62,315 nucleotides of DNA from Acidimicrobiia bacterium (GTDB lineage: Bacteria; Actinomycetota; Acidimicrobiia; Spongiisociales; UBA5794). How positions within the stretch are numbered: the first letter of the stretch is position 1; every line of letters begins with the position of its first letter. The notes below the pieces were generated by a model that saw only the letters and a list, made by a program, of their open reading frames with translations, ran no database searches and was not told the DNA's origin. Below are positions 36,989 through 45,753 of the stretch, piece after piece. Location of the stretch: positions 1-62,315 of the forward strand of contig JAOZRW010000008.1 in the NCBI GenBank assembly GCA_029939995.1. The letters are read 5' to 3'. A program made the translations under genes and the position numbers.

Positions 36989-38281
36989 ATGGCCGAGCGA
37001 CACGCTCAGTTGAGTTTCGATGGTAAGGAGTACGAGCTTCCGATCGTTGAACCGACGATCGGCAACGCAGGGATCAACATCGCGAAACTTCGGGCGACGT
37101 CCGGCGACGTCACGTACGACCCGGGGTTCGCCAACAGCGCCGGCGCCCGATCGACCATCACCTACATCGACGGCGCCGCCGGTGTCCTCCAGCACCGCGG
37201 ATACGCCATCGAGGACCTCGCAGCGAACGCGAGCTTCCTCGAGATCGCCTACCTGCTGCTCCGTGGGAAGCTCCCCACCCAGACGGAGTTGGACGACTGG
37301 GCGGACGAGGTCCGCATGCACACCCTGCTCAACGAGGAGATGAAGCGGTTCTTCGACGCGTTCCCGAAGAGCGCACACCCGATGGCCATCCTCTCCTCCG
37401 CGACGAACGCGATCTCGACGTTCTACGAGGAGTATCACGATCCGACGGACGCGGCAGCGTTCGACGAGAGCGCCGTGCGCCTCCTCGCGAAGATGCCGAC
37501 GATCGCAGCGTGGGCGTACAAGAAGTCCATCGGCATGCCCTACATCTACCCGCGCAACGACCTCAACTACGTGGAGAACTTCCTCCACATGATGTTCGCC
37601 GCCCCCACGGCCTCATACGAGGTCGATCCGGTGATCGCGAAGGCCGTCAACGTCCTGTTCGTCCTCCACGCGGATCATGAGCAGAACTGTTCGACGGCGA
37701 CCGTGCGCGGCGTCGGATCCAGCCAGGCGAACCTGTTCGCCTCGGTCGGTGCCGGGATCGACGCCCTCTGGGGTCCGCTCCACGGCGGAGCCAATCAGCG
37801 TGTGATCGAGATGCTGCAGACGATCGTCGACGATCCGGATGCGACGGCCAAGTCGGTGATCGCCCGGGCGAAGGATCCGAACGATCCGTTCCGGCTGATG
37901 GGCTTCGGACACCGGGTCTACAAGAACTACGACCCGCGGGCACGCGTGTTGCGTTCGTATGCCGACGATGTTCTCGCAGCCGTCGGGATCAAGGATCCGC
38001 TCTTCGACATCGCGAAGGAACTCGAGCAGGCCGCTCTCGAAGACGACTACTTCATCGAGAGGAAGCTCTTCCCGAACGTCGACTTCTACAGCGGGCTGAT
38101 CTTCAGGGCGCTCGACTTCCCGACGCGCATGTTCACCGTGCTGTTCGCCATCGGCAGGCTCCCCGGATGGATGTCGCAGTGGAAGGAGATGACGGAAGAC
38201 CCGGATACGAGGATCATGCGTCCCCGTCAGATCTACGTCGGCGACATCAACAAGGCCTACGTCCCGATCGAAGACCGGTAG
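36989..38281 (+). CDS. gltA: Citrate synthase
   Basis: Condenses acetyl-CoA and oxaloacetate as entry to the TCA cycle. The 430-residue protein is a type II bacterial citrate synthase: YRGYAIEDLA-like (HRGYAIEDLAANASF), the catalytic His in LHADHEQNCSTATVR, the second His in MGFGHRVYKNYDPRA and the catalytic Asp in NVDFYSGLI. The ATG is preceded by GAAGGAAG. It is a single plus-strand gene with its own promoter region and a strong hairpin after it, so it is probably monocistronic. Confidence 0.97.
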   Translation: MAERHAQLSFDGKEYELPIVEPTIGNAGINIAKLRATSGDVTYDPGFANSAGARSTITYIDGAAGVLQHRGYAIEDLAANASFLEIAYLLLRGKLPTQTELDDWADEVRMHTLLNEEMKRFFDAFPKSAHPMAILSSATNAISTFYEEYHDPTDAAAFDESAVRLLAKMPTIAAWAYKKSIGMPYIYPRNDLNYVENFLHMMFAAPTASYEVDPVIAKAVNVLFVLHADHEQNCSTATVRGVGSSQANLFASVGAGIDALWGPLHGGANQRVIEMLQTIVDDPDATAKSVIARAKDPNDPFRLMGFGHRVYKNYDPRARVLRSYADDVLAAVGIKDPLFDIAKELEQAALEDDYFIERKLFPNVDFYSGLIFRALDFPTRMFTVLFAIGRLPGWMSQWKEMTEDPDTRIMRPRQIYVGDINKAYVPIEDR

Positions 38282-38447
38282 AAACCGACGCAGACCACGA
38301 ACCGTGGGGCCGGCTCTTCGGAGCCGGCCCTTGCGCGTTCACCCCGAGTGCTCGACCGCTCCCACGCAGGAAGCCGTCACAGGGCCTTCAGATCCGTCGA
38401 CCGTGTCGAACCCCGTTGTGAAGATGGCCCGACGGTTTCGACCGCGA
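38282..38447. other. Intergenic region after gltA
   Basis: 166 bp between convergent gltA and the transporter remnant. It contains the terminator hairpin at 38307-38330; the rest has no recognisable gene or RNA. Confidence 0.5.
38307..38330 (+). terminator. Hairpin terminator after gltA
   Basis: A perfect 10-bp stem (GGGCCGGCTC / GAGCCGGCCC) closed by a TTCG tetraloop, 26 nt after the gltA stop. Only a weak T-poor tail follows, as is common in GC-rich actinobacteria. Because a remnant gene reads towards it from the other side, it can serve both strands. Confidence 0.85.
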
Positions 38448-39914
38448 TCACGCTGAATCTTCACCGAGCGAGTGCTCCACCCGGGCAGCGTCCAGCGTCG
38501 CCTCACCCCGGCCCCGGTGCCACCGGTCCCACACGACGAGCATGGAGGGCAGGACGAGTATCGCCGACAGAAGCGACAGGAGGATCGTGTAGCCGGTCAC
38601 GAATCCGAACTGTCGGAAGGGAATCGTCGTCGAGGTGACGAGGATTCCGAACCCGAGGATCGTGGTGAGTGCCGAGCCGGCGAGCGCCCCGCCCGTGTGC
38701 GTCAAGGTCGACTCGATCGCATCGTTCTCGTTCTCGCTTCTGATCCGGTCCTCCTCGTAACGGTGAGTCACGTGGATCATGTACGGGATCCCGATACCGA
38801 CCGCCAACGCGGCGACGGTGGCGGTGATCGGACCGAAGGGGATTCCGAGACCCCACATGATCCCGAACGACAGGAGAACGACGAGAACGACCGGCAGCGT
38901 CGTGATCACACCGAGCATCGGGCGGCGGATCTCGTACCAGAAGTTCAGCACGAGCAGGATGAGCACGGCGGCGAGGGTGTACAGCAGCGACGACAGTTGC
39001 GAGTTCTGCAGCGTCGTGATGATCACCTCGGAGATGATCGCCGTCGATGTCGCGATCGCTCTCAAACCCGTCTGAGCCACCGGGGAGAACGCTGCGTTCA
39101 GATCGTCCCTCAACTCCCCGGCACCGGCCTCCCCGGCTTGCGTCTGGATCGTGAAGAGCGCCGACGTGTAGGTCCCGTCGTCGTCGATGTAGAGGACTTT
39201 GGCCGCGCCGGCCGGATCGACGGTTCTCAGTGTCCCGTAGAGCATGGCGACATCGGCGCTCTCCGACACTTTCATGCTCGTGGCGGTCATGCCTGCCGCC
39301 CCTGCGGCCTGGGCAACCGTCGGATCGAACGATGGAGACTGCGGGTTGGCGTATTTCAGCACCAGAGCAACCGGCGAATCGGCCGCGGGGAACATGCCGA
39401 ACTGCACGACGTTGTTCACCCCGGTCAGGTTCATCGTCGAGTCCACCATCGCGTTGTACGCCCCGGACGACGCAACATCGCCGTCGATGAGAACGTGCGT
39501 CGTCTCCCCGAAACCCCCGCCGTACTCGTCGATCAACGTCTCGAACGTCGATCGGTACGGTGAGGTGACGGGGACGAAATCGATGAAGCTGAACTTCGCC
39601 TCGAGACGGCTCGTACCGACGGCGCCGACGACACCGAGGACCAACGCGACGATGATCGTCGGGATCGCGGCATGCTTCGCCAGCCGGGCCGTCCGGCCCA
39701 TGAGCTTGGGCAGCATGCGAGCATCTCCGCCGCGCAAGGCTTCCCGGTCGAGCGTCTCCCGCTTCTCCCCGCGGCGGTCGAGCAGCAGACGAACGGCGGG
39801 AACGAATGTCAACATGATCAAGAACAAAGCAGCGATTCCGATCACTGCGAGCGCTCCGAACTCGCGGAGCGCCGGAATGTCGGCGAGGAGCTTCAGGAGG
39901 TTGGGGGCGAATGC
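38448..39914 (-). pseudogene. MMPL/RND-family transporter, 5'-truncated
   Basis: About 488 codons resemble the last part of an MMPL-type lipid/hydrophobe exporter. These are normally two repeats, each with one TM, a periplasmic domain and five TMs. Here the similarity starts abruptly at AFAPNLLKLLADIPALREFG, which is the fifth to sixth TM of the first repeat. The whole second repeat follows intact (YRSTFETLIDEYGGGFGE, then LAVGIGIPYMIHVTHRYEED and TTILGFGILVTS). The first TM, first periplasmic domain and first TMs are missing, and upstream frames are Arg/Ser-rich shadow. No start codon or ribosome binding site suits the remnant. It looks like a deletion product. Confidence 0.75.
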
Positions 39915-40113
39915 CGGACTCGCATGGCCCGATGTACGAGACGACGGATGTCTGACCCGACTTCTCTGAGAGGCACGCGGCGACAACCACCGTTGTGATG
40001 GTGACGGCCCAGCGGCTGGCCGGACACTCAGGCGAGACCGTTGACACGCGTCTTCGTAAGTTCGAGTCTTTCTGTTCACCGCACGGGCGCTTGTTCACCC
40101 GTTCCGATGTGGC
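39915..40113. other. Spacer with no supported gene
   Basis: About 200 bp between the truncated transporter and the end of thrS. The missing 5' part of the transporter is not here in any frame. A degenerate tRNA-like T-loop (GTTCGAGTC near 40060) was examined and not accepted. Confidence 0.5.
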
Positions 40114-42048
40114 CTACCGCGGTGGAGCGCTTCGTTCGATCAGGTCTCCGGCGACCTGGTCGAGCGGCAACCCCCGTTGCTCTCCCTCATCTTCGCGAAG
40201 CCGGAGGCCTACCGTGCGGTTCTGCACGTCGTCGTCCCCGACTACGAGGATCGCCGGCGTCTTCTGGGTGATCGCTCTGCGGATCTTCTCTCCAACGGTC
40301 TCGTCGGCATCGTCGACCTCGACCCGCACGCCACCCGCTTTGAGCGCATCCGCCACTTCGTAGGCGTAGTCGGCGTGACGGTCCGCCACGGGAACGATCG
40401 CGGTTTGCACCGGTGACAGCCACATCGGGAACGCCCCCGCGTAGTGCTCGACGAGGACGCCCACGAATCGCTCCACCGACCCGAGCAGGGCCCGGTGGAT
40501 CATCACCGGCCGCTGCCGGTCGTTCTCGGAGGACGCGTAGTTGAGGTTGAAGTTCTCCGGTTGCGCGAAGTCGAGCTGGATCGTCGAGAGCTGCCACCGT
40601 CGCCCGATCGCGTCCTTGACGTGGATGTCGATCTTCGGTCCGTAGAACGAGCCTTCGCCGGCGGCGATCTCGTAGGGAAGCCCCGCCGTCTCGAGCGCCT
40701 TGGCGAGCGAGGCCTCTGCCAGCTCCCACAGATCGTCCGATCCGATCGACTTCTCCGGATCGCGGGTCGAGAGATCCGCCTCGAACTCCTCGAAACCGAA
40801 GTCACGCAACACCATGAGCACGAAGTCGAGAAGGCTCTGGAGTTCCTCGGGCATCTGCTCAACGGTGGTGAAGATATGGCTGTCGTCCTGGGTGAAGCCG
40901 CGAGCCCGCAAGAGCCCGTGGACGACGCCGGAACGCTCGTAGCGGTACACCGTGCCGAGCTCGAACAGCCGGAGAGGAAGCTCCCGGTAGCTCCTGCTCC
41001 TCGACTTGTAGATCAGGATGTGGAAGGGGCAGTTCATCGGCTTCACGTAGTACTGCTGCCCGCCGTCGAGTTCCATCGCCGGGTACATGCCTTCGGCGTA
41101 GAACTGCAGATGGCCGCTCGTCTTCCAGAGGTCGGCTTTCGCCACGTGGGGGGACACGACGTACTCGTACCCGTTCGCGAGGTGGGTCCGGCGGCTGTAG
41201 TCCTCGATCTCCTTGCGCAGGAGGCCACCCTTGGGGTGCCAGATCGCGAGGCCGCTGCCGAGATCCGACGGGAACGAGTAGAGGTCGAGTTCGGTACCGA
41301 GCCGGCGATGGTCGCGCTTCTCGGCTTCCTCGAGGCGATGCAGGTAGGTACGGAGTGCCTTGCGGTCTTCCCACGCCGTCCCGTAGATCCTCTGGAGTTG
41401 CGGCTTGTGCTCGTCTCCGCGCCAGTAGGCCCCGGCCGAGCGCATCAGCTTGACGGCTTTGATCCGCCCCGTCGATGGCACGTGCGGCCCGCGGCACAAG
41501 TCGACGAACGCTTCGTTTCGATAGAGTGACACCTCGCTCGACCCGGCCCCCTCCGCTTCGTCGACGCCACGGATGATCTCCGACTTGAACGGCTGGTCCG
41601 AGAACAGTTCCAGCGCCTCGGATATCGTCGCCGTGTCCCGCACGAACGCCTGATCCTCTGCGATGATCTCCTCCATGCGCTGTTCGATGCGTTCGAGGTC
41701 CTCCGGCGTGAACGGACGGCCGATGTCGAAGTCGTAGTAGAAGCCGTCCGTGATCGCCGGACCGATGGCGAACTTCGCCCCGGGGTAGAGGTCGAGAACG
41801 GCTTGCGCCATGACGTGAGCGGCCGAGTGGCGCAGCACCGAGCGCCCCGCCTCGGTGTTCTCCGTCACGACCGAAAAGGATCCGCTGCGTTCGATCGGCC
41901 GGTTCAGGTCGAGCATGTCCCCGTCCACGGTGACCGCGACGGCGGCACGCGCGAGACCGGCTCCGATGCTCGCTGCAACGTCCAGGCCGGTGACACCGTC
42001 CTCGTAGTCGCGGGTCGTCCCGTCGGGAAGTGTCAGTTGAACAGTCAT
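40114..42048 (-). CDS. thrS: Threonyl-tRNA synthetase
   Basis: A 644-residue class II synthetase with all domains. There is an N-terminal TGS domain (MTVQLTLPDGTTRDYEDGVT) and an editing domain with HSAAHVMAQAVL and CRGPHVPSTGRI. The catalytic core contains the zinc ligands in KPMNCPFHI and downstream His residues, motif 2 YRYERSGVVHGLLRARGFTQ and motif 3 IHRALLGSVERF; an anticodon domain follows. The ATG at 42048 is the family start; a longer frame would cross into the divergent promoter. thrS often lies just upstream of pgsA in actinobacteria; here gltA and the transporter remnant intervene. Confidence 0.97.
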   Translation of the reverse strand: MTVQLTLPDGTTRDYEDGVTGLDVAASIGAGLARAAVAVTVDGDMLDLNRPIERSGSFSVVTENTEAGRSVLRHSAAHVMAQAVLDLYPGAKFAIGPAITDGFYYDFDIGRPFTPEDLERIEQRMEEIIAEDQAFVRDTATISEALELFSDQPFKSEIIRGVDEAEGAGSSEVSLYRNEAFVDLCRGPHVPSTGRIKAVKLMRSAGAYWRGDEHKPQLQRIYGTAWEDRKALRTYLHRLEEAEKRDHRRLGTELDLYSFPSDLGSGLAIWHPKGGLLRKEIEDYSRRTHLANGYEYVVSPHVAKADLWKTSGHLQFYAEGMYPAMELDGGQQYYVKPMNCPFHILIYKSRSRSYRELPLRLFELGTVYRYERSGVVHGLLRARGFTQDDSHIFTTVEQMPEELQSLLDFVLMVLRDFGFEEFEADLSTRDPEKSIGSDDLWELAEASLAKALETAGLPYEIAAGEGSFYGPKIDIHVKDAIGRRWQLSTIQLDFAQPENFNLNYASSENDRQRPVMIHRALLGSVERFVGVLVEHYAGAFPMWLSPVQTAIVPVADRHADYAYEVADALKAGGVRVEVDDADETVGEKIRRAITQKTPAILVVGDDDVQNRTVGLRLREDEGEQRGLPLDQVAGDLIERSAPPR

Positions 42049-42142
42049 GATCGCTCTCACAAAGTTGGGGTGCACAAGGCTACATCCTTCCCAACCCGAT
42101 CGTGCGCGTGTAACAATGGGACGACGGGAGGAATGGAGGAAC
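42049..42142. promoter_or_regulatory. Divergent promoter region thrS / kinase-like gene
   Basis: A 94-bp spacer with outward-facing genes on both sides. It holds a 6-bp dyad, GTTGGG (42064-42069) and CCCAAC (42090-42095), separated by 20 nt. TAACAAT just before the GGGAGG stretch could be a -10 element for the plus-strand gene. It is far too short for a T-box leader. Confidence 0.4.
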
Positions 42143-43000
42143 GTGGATATCCAAACGCTGGTAGCCGAAATCGCGGGAAACGACAGGTTCCAGGATCTGA
42201 CCCGTCCCACCAAATCGCTTGCCAAGAACCGCCACTACCGGATCTGGCGCGCCGGCGGGCCCGTTCTTCTCAAAGTGTACGGAACCCCGGCCCGGGAACG
42301 ACGCGAGTCGCACGCTCTCGACGCCTTCGCACACCTCGAGGGGATACCGGACAAGATCGACGGCGACGCGACGGGCGAGTTCCCCTGGGCCCTCTTCGTC
42401 GATCCCGGGCAATGGAACCTCGCCTCGCTGCCCGGCAGCGGTGAGGCCGCGCATCGAGCCGGCCGGGTCCTCCGGGGAGTTCACGACAGCGATCCGTCAC
42501 GCCTGTCGAATCTCGCACACGGGATCGATGAGGAATGGATCAAGGTCGATCACGCTTCAACGATGCGCCGCCTCGAGCGGTACCGGAGGCGGATCGGCAT
42601 GGACGCCGATCTGTACGCCGCGGTCGCATCGATGTCTCCGCCGAAAGCCTCCCCGACCGCCGCCGCCCACACCGACCCGACACCGGAGCACTTCGTCGTG
42701 AACGAGGCCGGCGCCGTCACCCTCGTCGACTGGGAGTGGGCGACGCTCGCACCGCCCGAGTGGGACCTGTCGAAGGCCGTCTGGCTCCTCAGCACCCGGG
42801 CTGGGCCGCGGGCCGCCGCCGCGCTGCAAGAAGGCTACGGCCGGGCACTCGACCCGATCCAGATGGATCGCTGGACCGCCTACCACGCCGCGATGCTCCT
42901 CGTGTTCGAAGCAGAGCAGCAGATGTCGGACACCGGAGCGGCTTCGTACGCGGAGACGGTCGATGAGATCCGTCGCGTCGTGGAAGCCTCCGGCCACTGA
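42143..43000 (+). CDS. Aminoglycoside phosphotransferase/choline kinase-fold protein
   Basis: A 285-residue protein-kinase-like (APH family) protein. The GTG at 42143, preceded by GGAGGAAC, is the likeliest start; an ATG 24 nt further upstream is possible. The N-lobe includes HYRIWRAGGPVLLKVY. The catalytic loop reads HTDPTPEHFVV, so His and Asp of the Brenner motif are present but the usual metal-binding Asn is His. The DFG-equivalent is VDWEW, followed by PPEWDLSKAVW. The substrate is unknown; it could be a small-molecule kinase or a pseudo-kinase. Confidence 0.75.
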   Translation: MDIQTLVAEIAGNDRFQDLTRPTKSLAKNRHYRIWRAGGPVLLKVYGTPARERRESHALDAFAHLEGIPDKIDGDATGEFPWALFVDPGQWNLASLPGSGEAAHRAGRVLRGVHDSDPSRLSNLAHGIDEEWIKVDHASTMRRLERYRRRIGMDADLYAAVASMSPPKASPTAAAHTDPTPEHFVVNEAGAVTLVDWEWATLAPPEWDLSKAVWLLSTRAGPRAAAALQEGYGRALDPIQMDRWTAYHAAMLLVFEAEQQMSDTGAASYAETVDEIRRVVEASGH

Positions 43001-43051
43001 CGCCGCCGCCACCGGCGGAAATACCGCGCGATTTCGCGCTCTCGTCATATG

Positions 43052-43078
43052 ATCTCCTGGTCGTCGGAGCCAGGAGAT
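43052..43078 (+). promoter_or_regulatory. Hairpin enclosing the ribosome binding site of the zinc-ribbon gene
   Basis: A perfect 9-bp inverted repeat, ATCTCCTGG (43052-43060) and CCAGGAGAT (43070-43078), with a 9-nt loop. The 3' arm contains the AGGAG ribosome binding site (43072-43076), six bases from the ATG at 43083. Folding would hide the site, so translation of the small protein may be switched by an RNA structure, ligand or temperature. A separate perfect dyad GCGCGA-TT-TCGCGC lies at 43026-43039. Confidence 0.55.
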
Positions 43079-43082
43079 ACTG

Positions 43083-43295
43083 ATGTTGGAGATCGCGATC
43101 GCATCTGTGTTGATTGCCGTTGCCTTCGTCGCCGTCGGTACGACATCACGGCCGATGTTGTCCTCGAACGTGACCGAGGTTCTGCCCGCCCCCGCCGTGG
43201 AAGAGCAGTTCGTGGACCTTCCGTGCCCGTGGTGTCACGCGCCGACGAGAGAAGACGACTCGAGTTGCCCGTCTTGCGGGCAGCCGTTCGGATAG
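43083..43295 (+). CDS. Small membrane-anchored zinc-ribbon protein
   Basis: A 70-residue protein starting MLEIAIASVLIAVAFVAVG, a single membrane segment. A short linker leads to a C-terminal treble-cysteine ribbon: CPWCHAP followed by CPSCGQPFG, i.e. two CxxC knuckles 13 residues apart. Such ribbons bind zinc and often mediate protein contacts. AGGAG precedes the ATG but is buried in a perfect hairpin. The function is not recognised. It lies between the kinase-like protein and the lipase on the same strand, with gaps too large for tight coupling. Confidence 0.7.
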   Translation: MLEIAIASVLIAVAFVAVGTTSRPMLSSNVTEVLPAPAVEEQFVDLPCPWCHAPTREDDSSCPSCGQPFG

Positions 43296-43385
43296 GTTCC
43301 GCTCCTACCGGCTGAGACCCCGCATCCGCTCGATGGACGCCCAGCATCCCCCGCAGTTCGTCCGGCGAGGCGTATCCTCCCGTTC

Positions 43386-44342
43386 ATGAGTTCGGTAGGT
43401 CTCGTCCTCGGCGGTGGTGGAGTTACAGGAGCCTCGTATCACTTCGGGACGCTCTTCGCGCTGCAGATGGCAACCGGGTGGGACCCCGCGAACGCCGATG
43501 TCGTCGTCGGCACGTCGGCGGGCTCGTTCATCGCCGCCATGGTCCGCGGCGGCGCTCTCAACCTCGACACGATGGTGGGCAACTCCCGCCACGACGACGA
43601 CGTGATCGAGTGGTTGTCGAACAACGTCTACCGCCGCATCCGGCCGCGAGGTTTGGTCCGGTGGGTGCGTCGCGGCATCCTTCCCAGCATCAAGCGGCCG
43701 GGTCTCGGCGTCGTGCTCGGAAGTCCCGGCATCTACTCGACCGAACCGATCGCCGAATGGGTCGAGAAGAGCCTCGGGGACCGGGCCGACGATTGGCCGT
43801 CCGAACCGACCGTGATCGTTGCCTACGACCTCGAGAGCCGGACCCGGGTTCCGTTCGGGACCGAAGCCGCCCCCGTCGTTCCGTTGAAGCTCGCCGTCGC
43901 GGCATCGAGCGCCGTACCGTTCGTCTACGAGCCGGTGACGATAGACGGGCGCACCTACGCCGACGGCGGGTTCGTCTCGGGCACGAACCTCGATCTCCTC
44001 CTTGCCAACCCCGAACCGCTGGATCTGATCATCATCGTGGCTCCCATGGCGGCCACCGCTGCGCGCAAGGGCGGGCGCTTCTACGAGGAGACGTTCGATC
44101 GTGCCGGCCGGACGGCACTCGCGGCGGAGATCGCCCGTGTGAAGGAGGAGTGGCCGGAGACCGATGTCCTCATCCTGCGGCCCGATGAACGCGTGCTCGA
44201 GCTCACGCGAGCGAATCCCATGTCGGTCGATGCGGCGATCCCGTCGTTCCTCGCCACGCTGCGATCCATGCGCGACGAGCTCGCGCACCCTTCGACGTGG
44301 GCGATGCTCGAACGCCACATCGTCAACAACGTCCCGGCCTGA
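43386..44342 (+). CDS. Patatin-like phospholipase family protein
   Basis: A 318-residue serine hydrolase with the Ser-Asp dyad of the patatin fold. The oxyanion loop GGGGVTG lies near residue 9, the nucleophile in VGTSAGS near residue 43 and the Asp in YADGGFVSG near residue 195. No signal peptide is visible, so it is probably cytoplasmic or membrane-associated. Likely activity is hydrolysis of acyl esters of phospholipids or similar lipids; the natural substrate is not deducible. It converges on the lyase operon with a 19-nt gap. Confidence 0.88.
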   Translation: MSSVGLVLGGGGVTGASYHFGTLFALQMATGWDPANADVVVGTSAGSFIAAMVRGGALNLDTMVGNSRHDDDVIEWLSNNVYRRIRPRGLVRWVRRGILPSIKRPGLGVVLGSPGIYSTEPIAEWVEKSLGDRADDWPSEPTVIVAYDLESRTRVPFGTEAAPVVPLKLAVAASSAVPFVYEPVTIDGRTYADGGFVSGTNLDLLLANPEPLDLIIIVAPMAATAARKGGRFYEETFDRAGRTALAAEIARVKEEWPETDVLILRPDERVLELTRANPMSVDAAIPSFLATLRSMRDELAHPSTWAMLERHIVNNVPA

Positions 44343-44365
44343 CGGCCCGGACGGACGCCGGTCAG
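44339..44365. terminator. Weak hairpin between convergent genes
   Basis: CTGACGGC (44339-44346) can pair with GCCGGTCAG (44357-44365), an 8-bp stem with one bulged G, spanning the gap between the lipase stop and the lyase stop. It is plausible as a shared terminator, but has no T tract and is imperfect. Confidence 0.35.
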
Positions 44366-45738
44366 ATCTCCTCGAACCGGGCCTGGAAGAATCTCAAGGA
44401 CTCGGGCTCGTAGGTGAACCGCAGCCCCCGGATGTCGTGCCGGTGTGCGTACACGTCGATGACGGACTCCGCCGTCACGTCCATGTGCGACTGGGTGTAC
44501 ACCCTGCGTGGAATGGTGAGCCTGACGAGTTCGAGCTTCGGGTGACGGTTCTCGTCCGTCTCGGGGTCACGGCCGGCGGACACGATTCCCCGCTCCATGC
44601 CTCTGACACCTGAGTCCCGGTAGATCGCCGCTGCGAGTGCCTGCGCCGGGAAGTGCTCTTGTGGCAGGTGATCGAGGATCGCCTTCGCATCGAGGAACAC
44701 GCCGTGTCCACCGATCGGGCGGATCAGGGGGATCCCCGCGTCGATCAGCTTCCCGCCGAGATACTCGACCTGGCCCACACGGGCCCGAACGTGATCGTCG
44801 GTTGCGACCATCTCCCGGATCCCGGTGGCGAGCGCTTCCATGTCCCGTCCCGACATGCCCCCGTAGGTGTGGAGCCCTTCGAAGGCGACGAGAAGCGCCC
44901 GCGCTTGCCTGGCGAGCTCCGGGTCTCGGAGTGCGAGGAAGCCGCCGATGTTGACGAGGTTGTCCTTCTTCGAGGACACCGTCGCCCCATCCGAGTACGA
45001 CGCGATCTCGCGCACGATCTCGGCGATCGACCGATCGGCGTAGCCTTCCTCCCTCTGCTGGATGAAGTAGGCGTTCTCGAGTGCACGGGTCGCATCGAGC
45101 ATCACGTAGATGTCGTTCGCTCGGCAGTACTCGTAGACCTCGCGGATGTTCTCCATCGAAGCCGGCTGCCCGCCCGCCATGTTCACGTTCGTCTCGAACG
45201 ACACATAGGGGACACGGTCCGCACCGTACTCGTCGACGACGGCACGGAGCTTGTCCATGTCGATGTTGCCCTTGAACGGATAGACGCTCGTCGGATCGTG
45301 TGCCTCGTCGACGATCACGTCGACGAAGATGCCGCCTGCGTACTCCTGATGGAACCGGGTCGTGGTGAAGTACATGTTCCCCGGGATCACATCGCCCGGC
45401 TCGATGAGGATCTGGCTGAGCAGATGCTCGGCTCCGCGCCCCTGGTGCGTGGGGATCAGCTCCTCGTATCCGTAGACGTCGCGCACGGCGTCGACGAGCT
45501 TGTAGAAGCTCCTCGCTCCGGCGTACGACTCATCACCGAGCATCATCGCCGACCACTGCCTGTCCGACATGGCGGATGTCCCGGAGTCGGTGAGGAGGTC
45601 GATGTACACGTCGTCCGATCTCAGGAGGAACGTGTTGAATCCTGCGTCCTGGATGGCCGCGTCACGCTCTTGCGTGGTGGTCATCTCGATGGGCTCCACC
45701 ATCTTGATCTTCCAGGGTTCTGCCCAGCTTCGCGTCAT
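44362..45738 (-). CDS. tpl: Tyrosine phenol-lyase (beta-eliminating PLP lyase)
   Basis: A 458-residue fold-type I enzyme of the tryptophanase/tyrosine phenol-lyase family, cleaving an aromatic amino acid to pyruvate, ammonia and the aromatic leaving group. Conserved positions include DLLTDSGTSAMSD, THQGRGAEH, MYFTTTRFHQE, LDATRALENAYFI, the PLP lysine in SSKKDNLVNIGG, RLTIPRRVYTQSHMD and LRFFQARFEE. The two positions usually cited as separating tyrosine phenol-lyase from tryptophanase (Thr after MYF, and Arg in GVRGMERG) both follow the phenol-lyase pattern. That favours L-tyrosine to phenol, but only assay would settle it. Second gene of the lyase operon, 15 nt after the first. Confidence 0.8.
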   Translation of the reverse strand: MTRSWAEPWKIKMVEPIEMTTTQERDAAIQDAGFNTFLLRSDDVYIDLLTDSGTSAMSDRQWSAMMLGDESYAGARSFYKLVDAVRDVYGYEELIPTHQGRGAEHLLSQILIEPGDVIPGNMYFTTTRFHQEYAGGIFVDVIVDEAHDPTSVYPFKGNIDMDKLRAVVDEYGADRVPYVSFETNVNMAGGQPASMENIREVYEYCRANDIYVMLDATRALENAYFIQQREEGYADRSIAEIVREIASYSDGATVSSKKDNLVNIGGFLALRDPELARQARALLVAFEGLHTYGGMSGRDMEALATGIREMVATDDHVRARVGQVEYLGGKLIDAGIPLIRPIGGHGVFLDAKAILDHLPQEHFPAQALAAAIYRDSGVRGMERGIVSAGRDPETDENRHPKLELVRLTIPRRVYTQSHMDVTAESVIDVYAHRHDIRGLRFTYEPESLRFFQARFEEI

Positions 45739-45753
45739 CGTCCCGTCCTTTCC

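Noticed and set aside
39995-40090. tRNA-like stretch (GGTGACG start, GTTCGAGTC T-loop, TTCACC end)
   Set aside because: The T-stem has a mismatch, the acceptor stem pairs at only four good positions, and no anticodon stem forms. A real tRNA in such a GC-rich genome would have clean stems. It may be chance or a decayed remnant.
44362-45738. Annotation as tryptophanase
   Set aside because: The family is the same, but the two positions that separate the enzymes follow the tyrosine phenol-lyase pattern; kept as the alternative.
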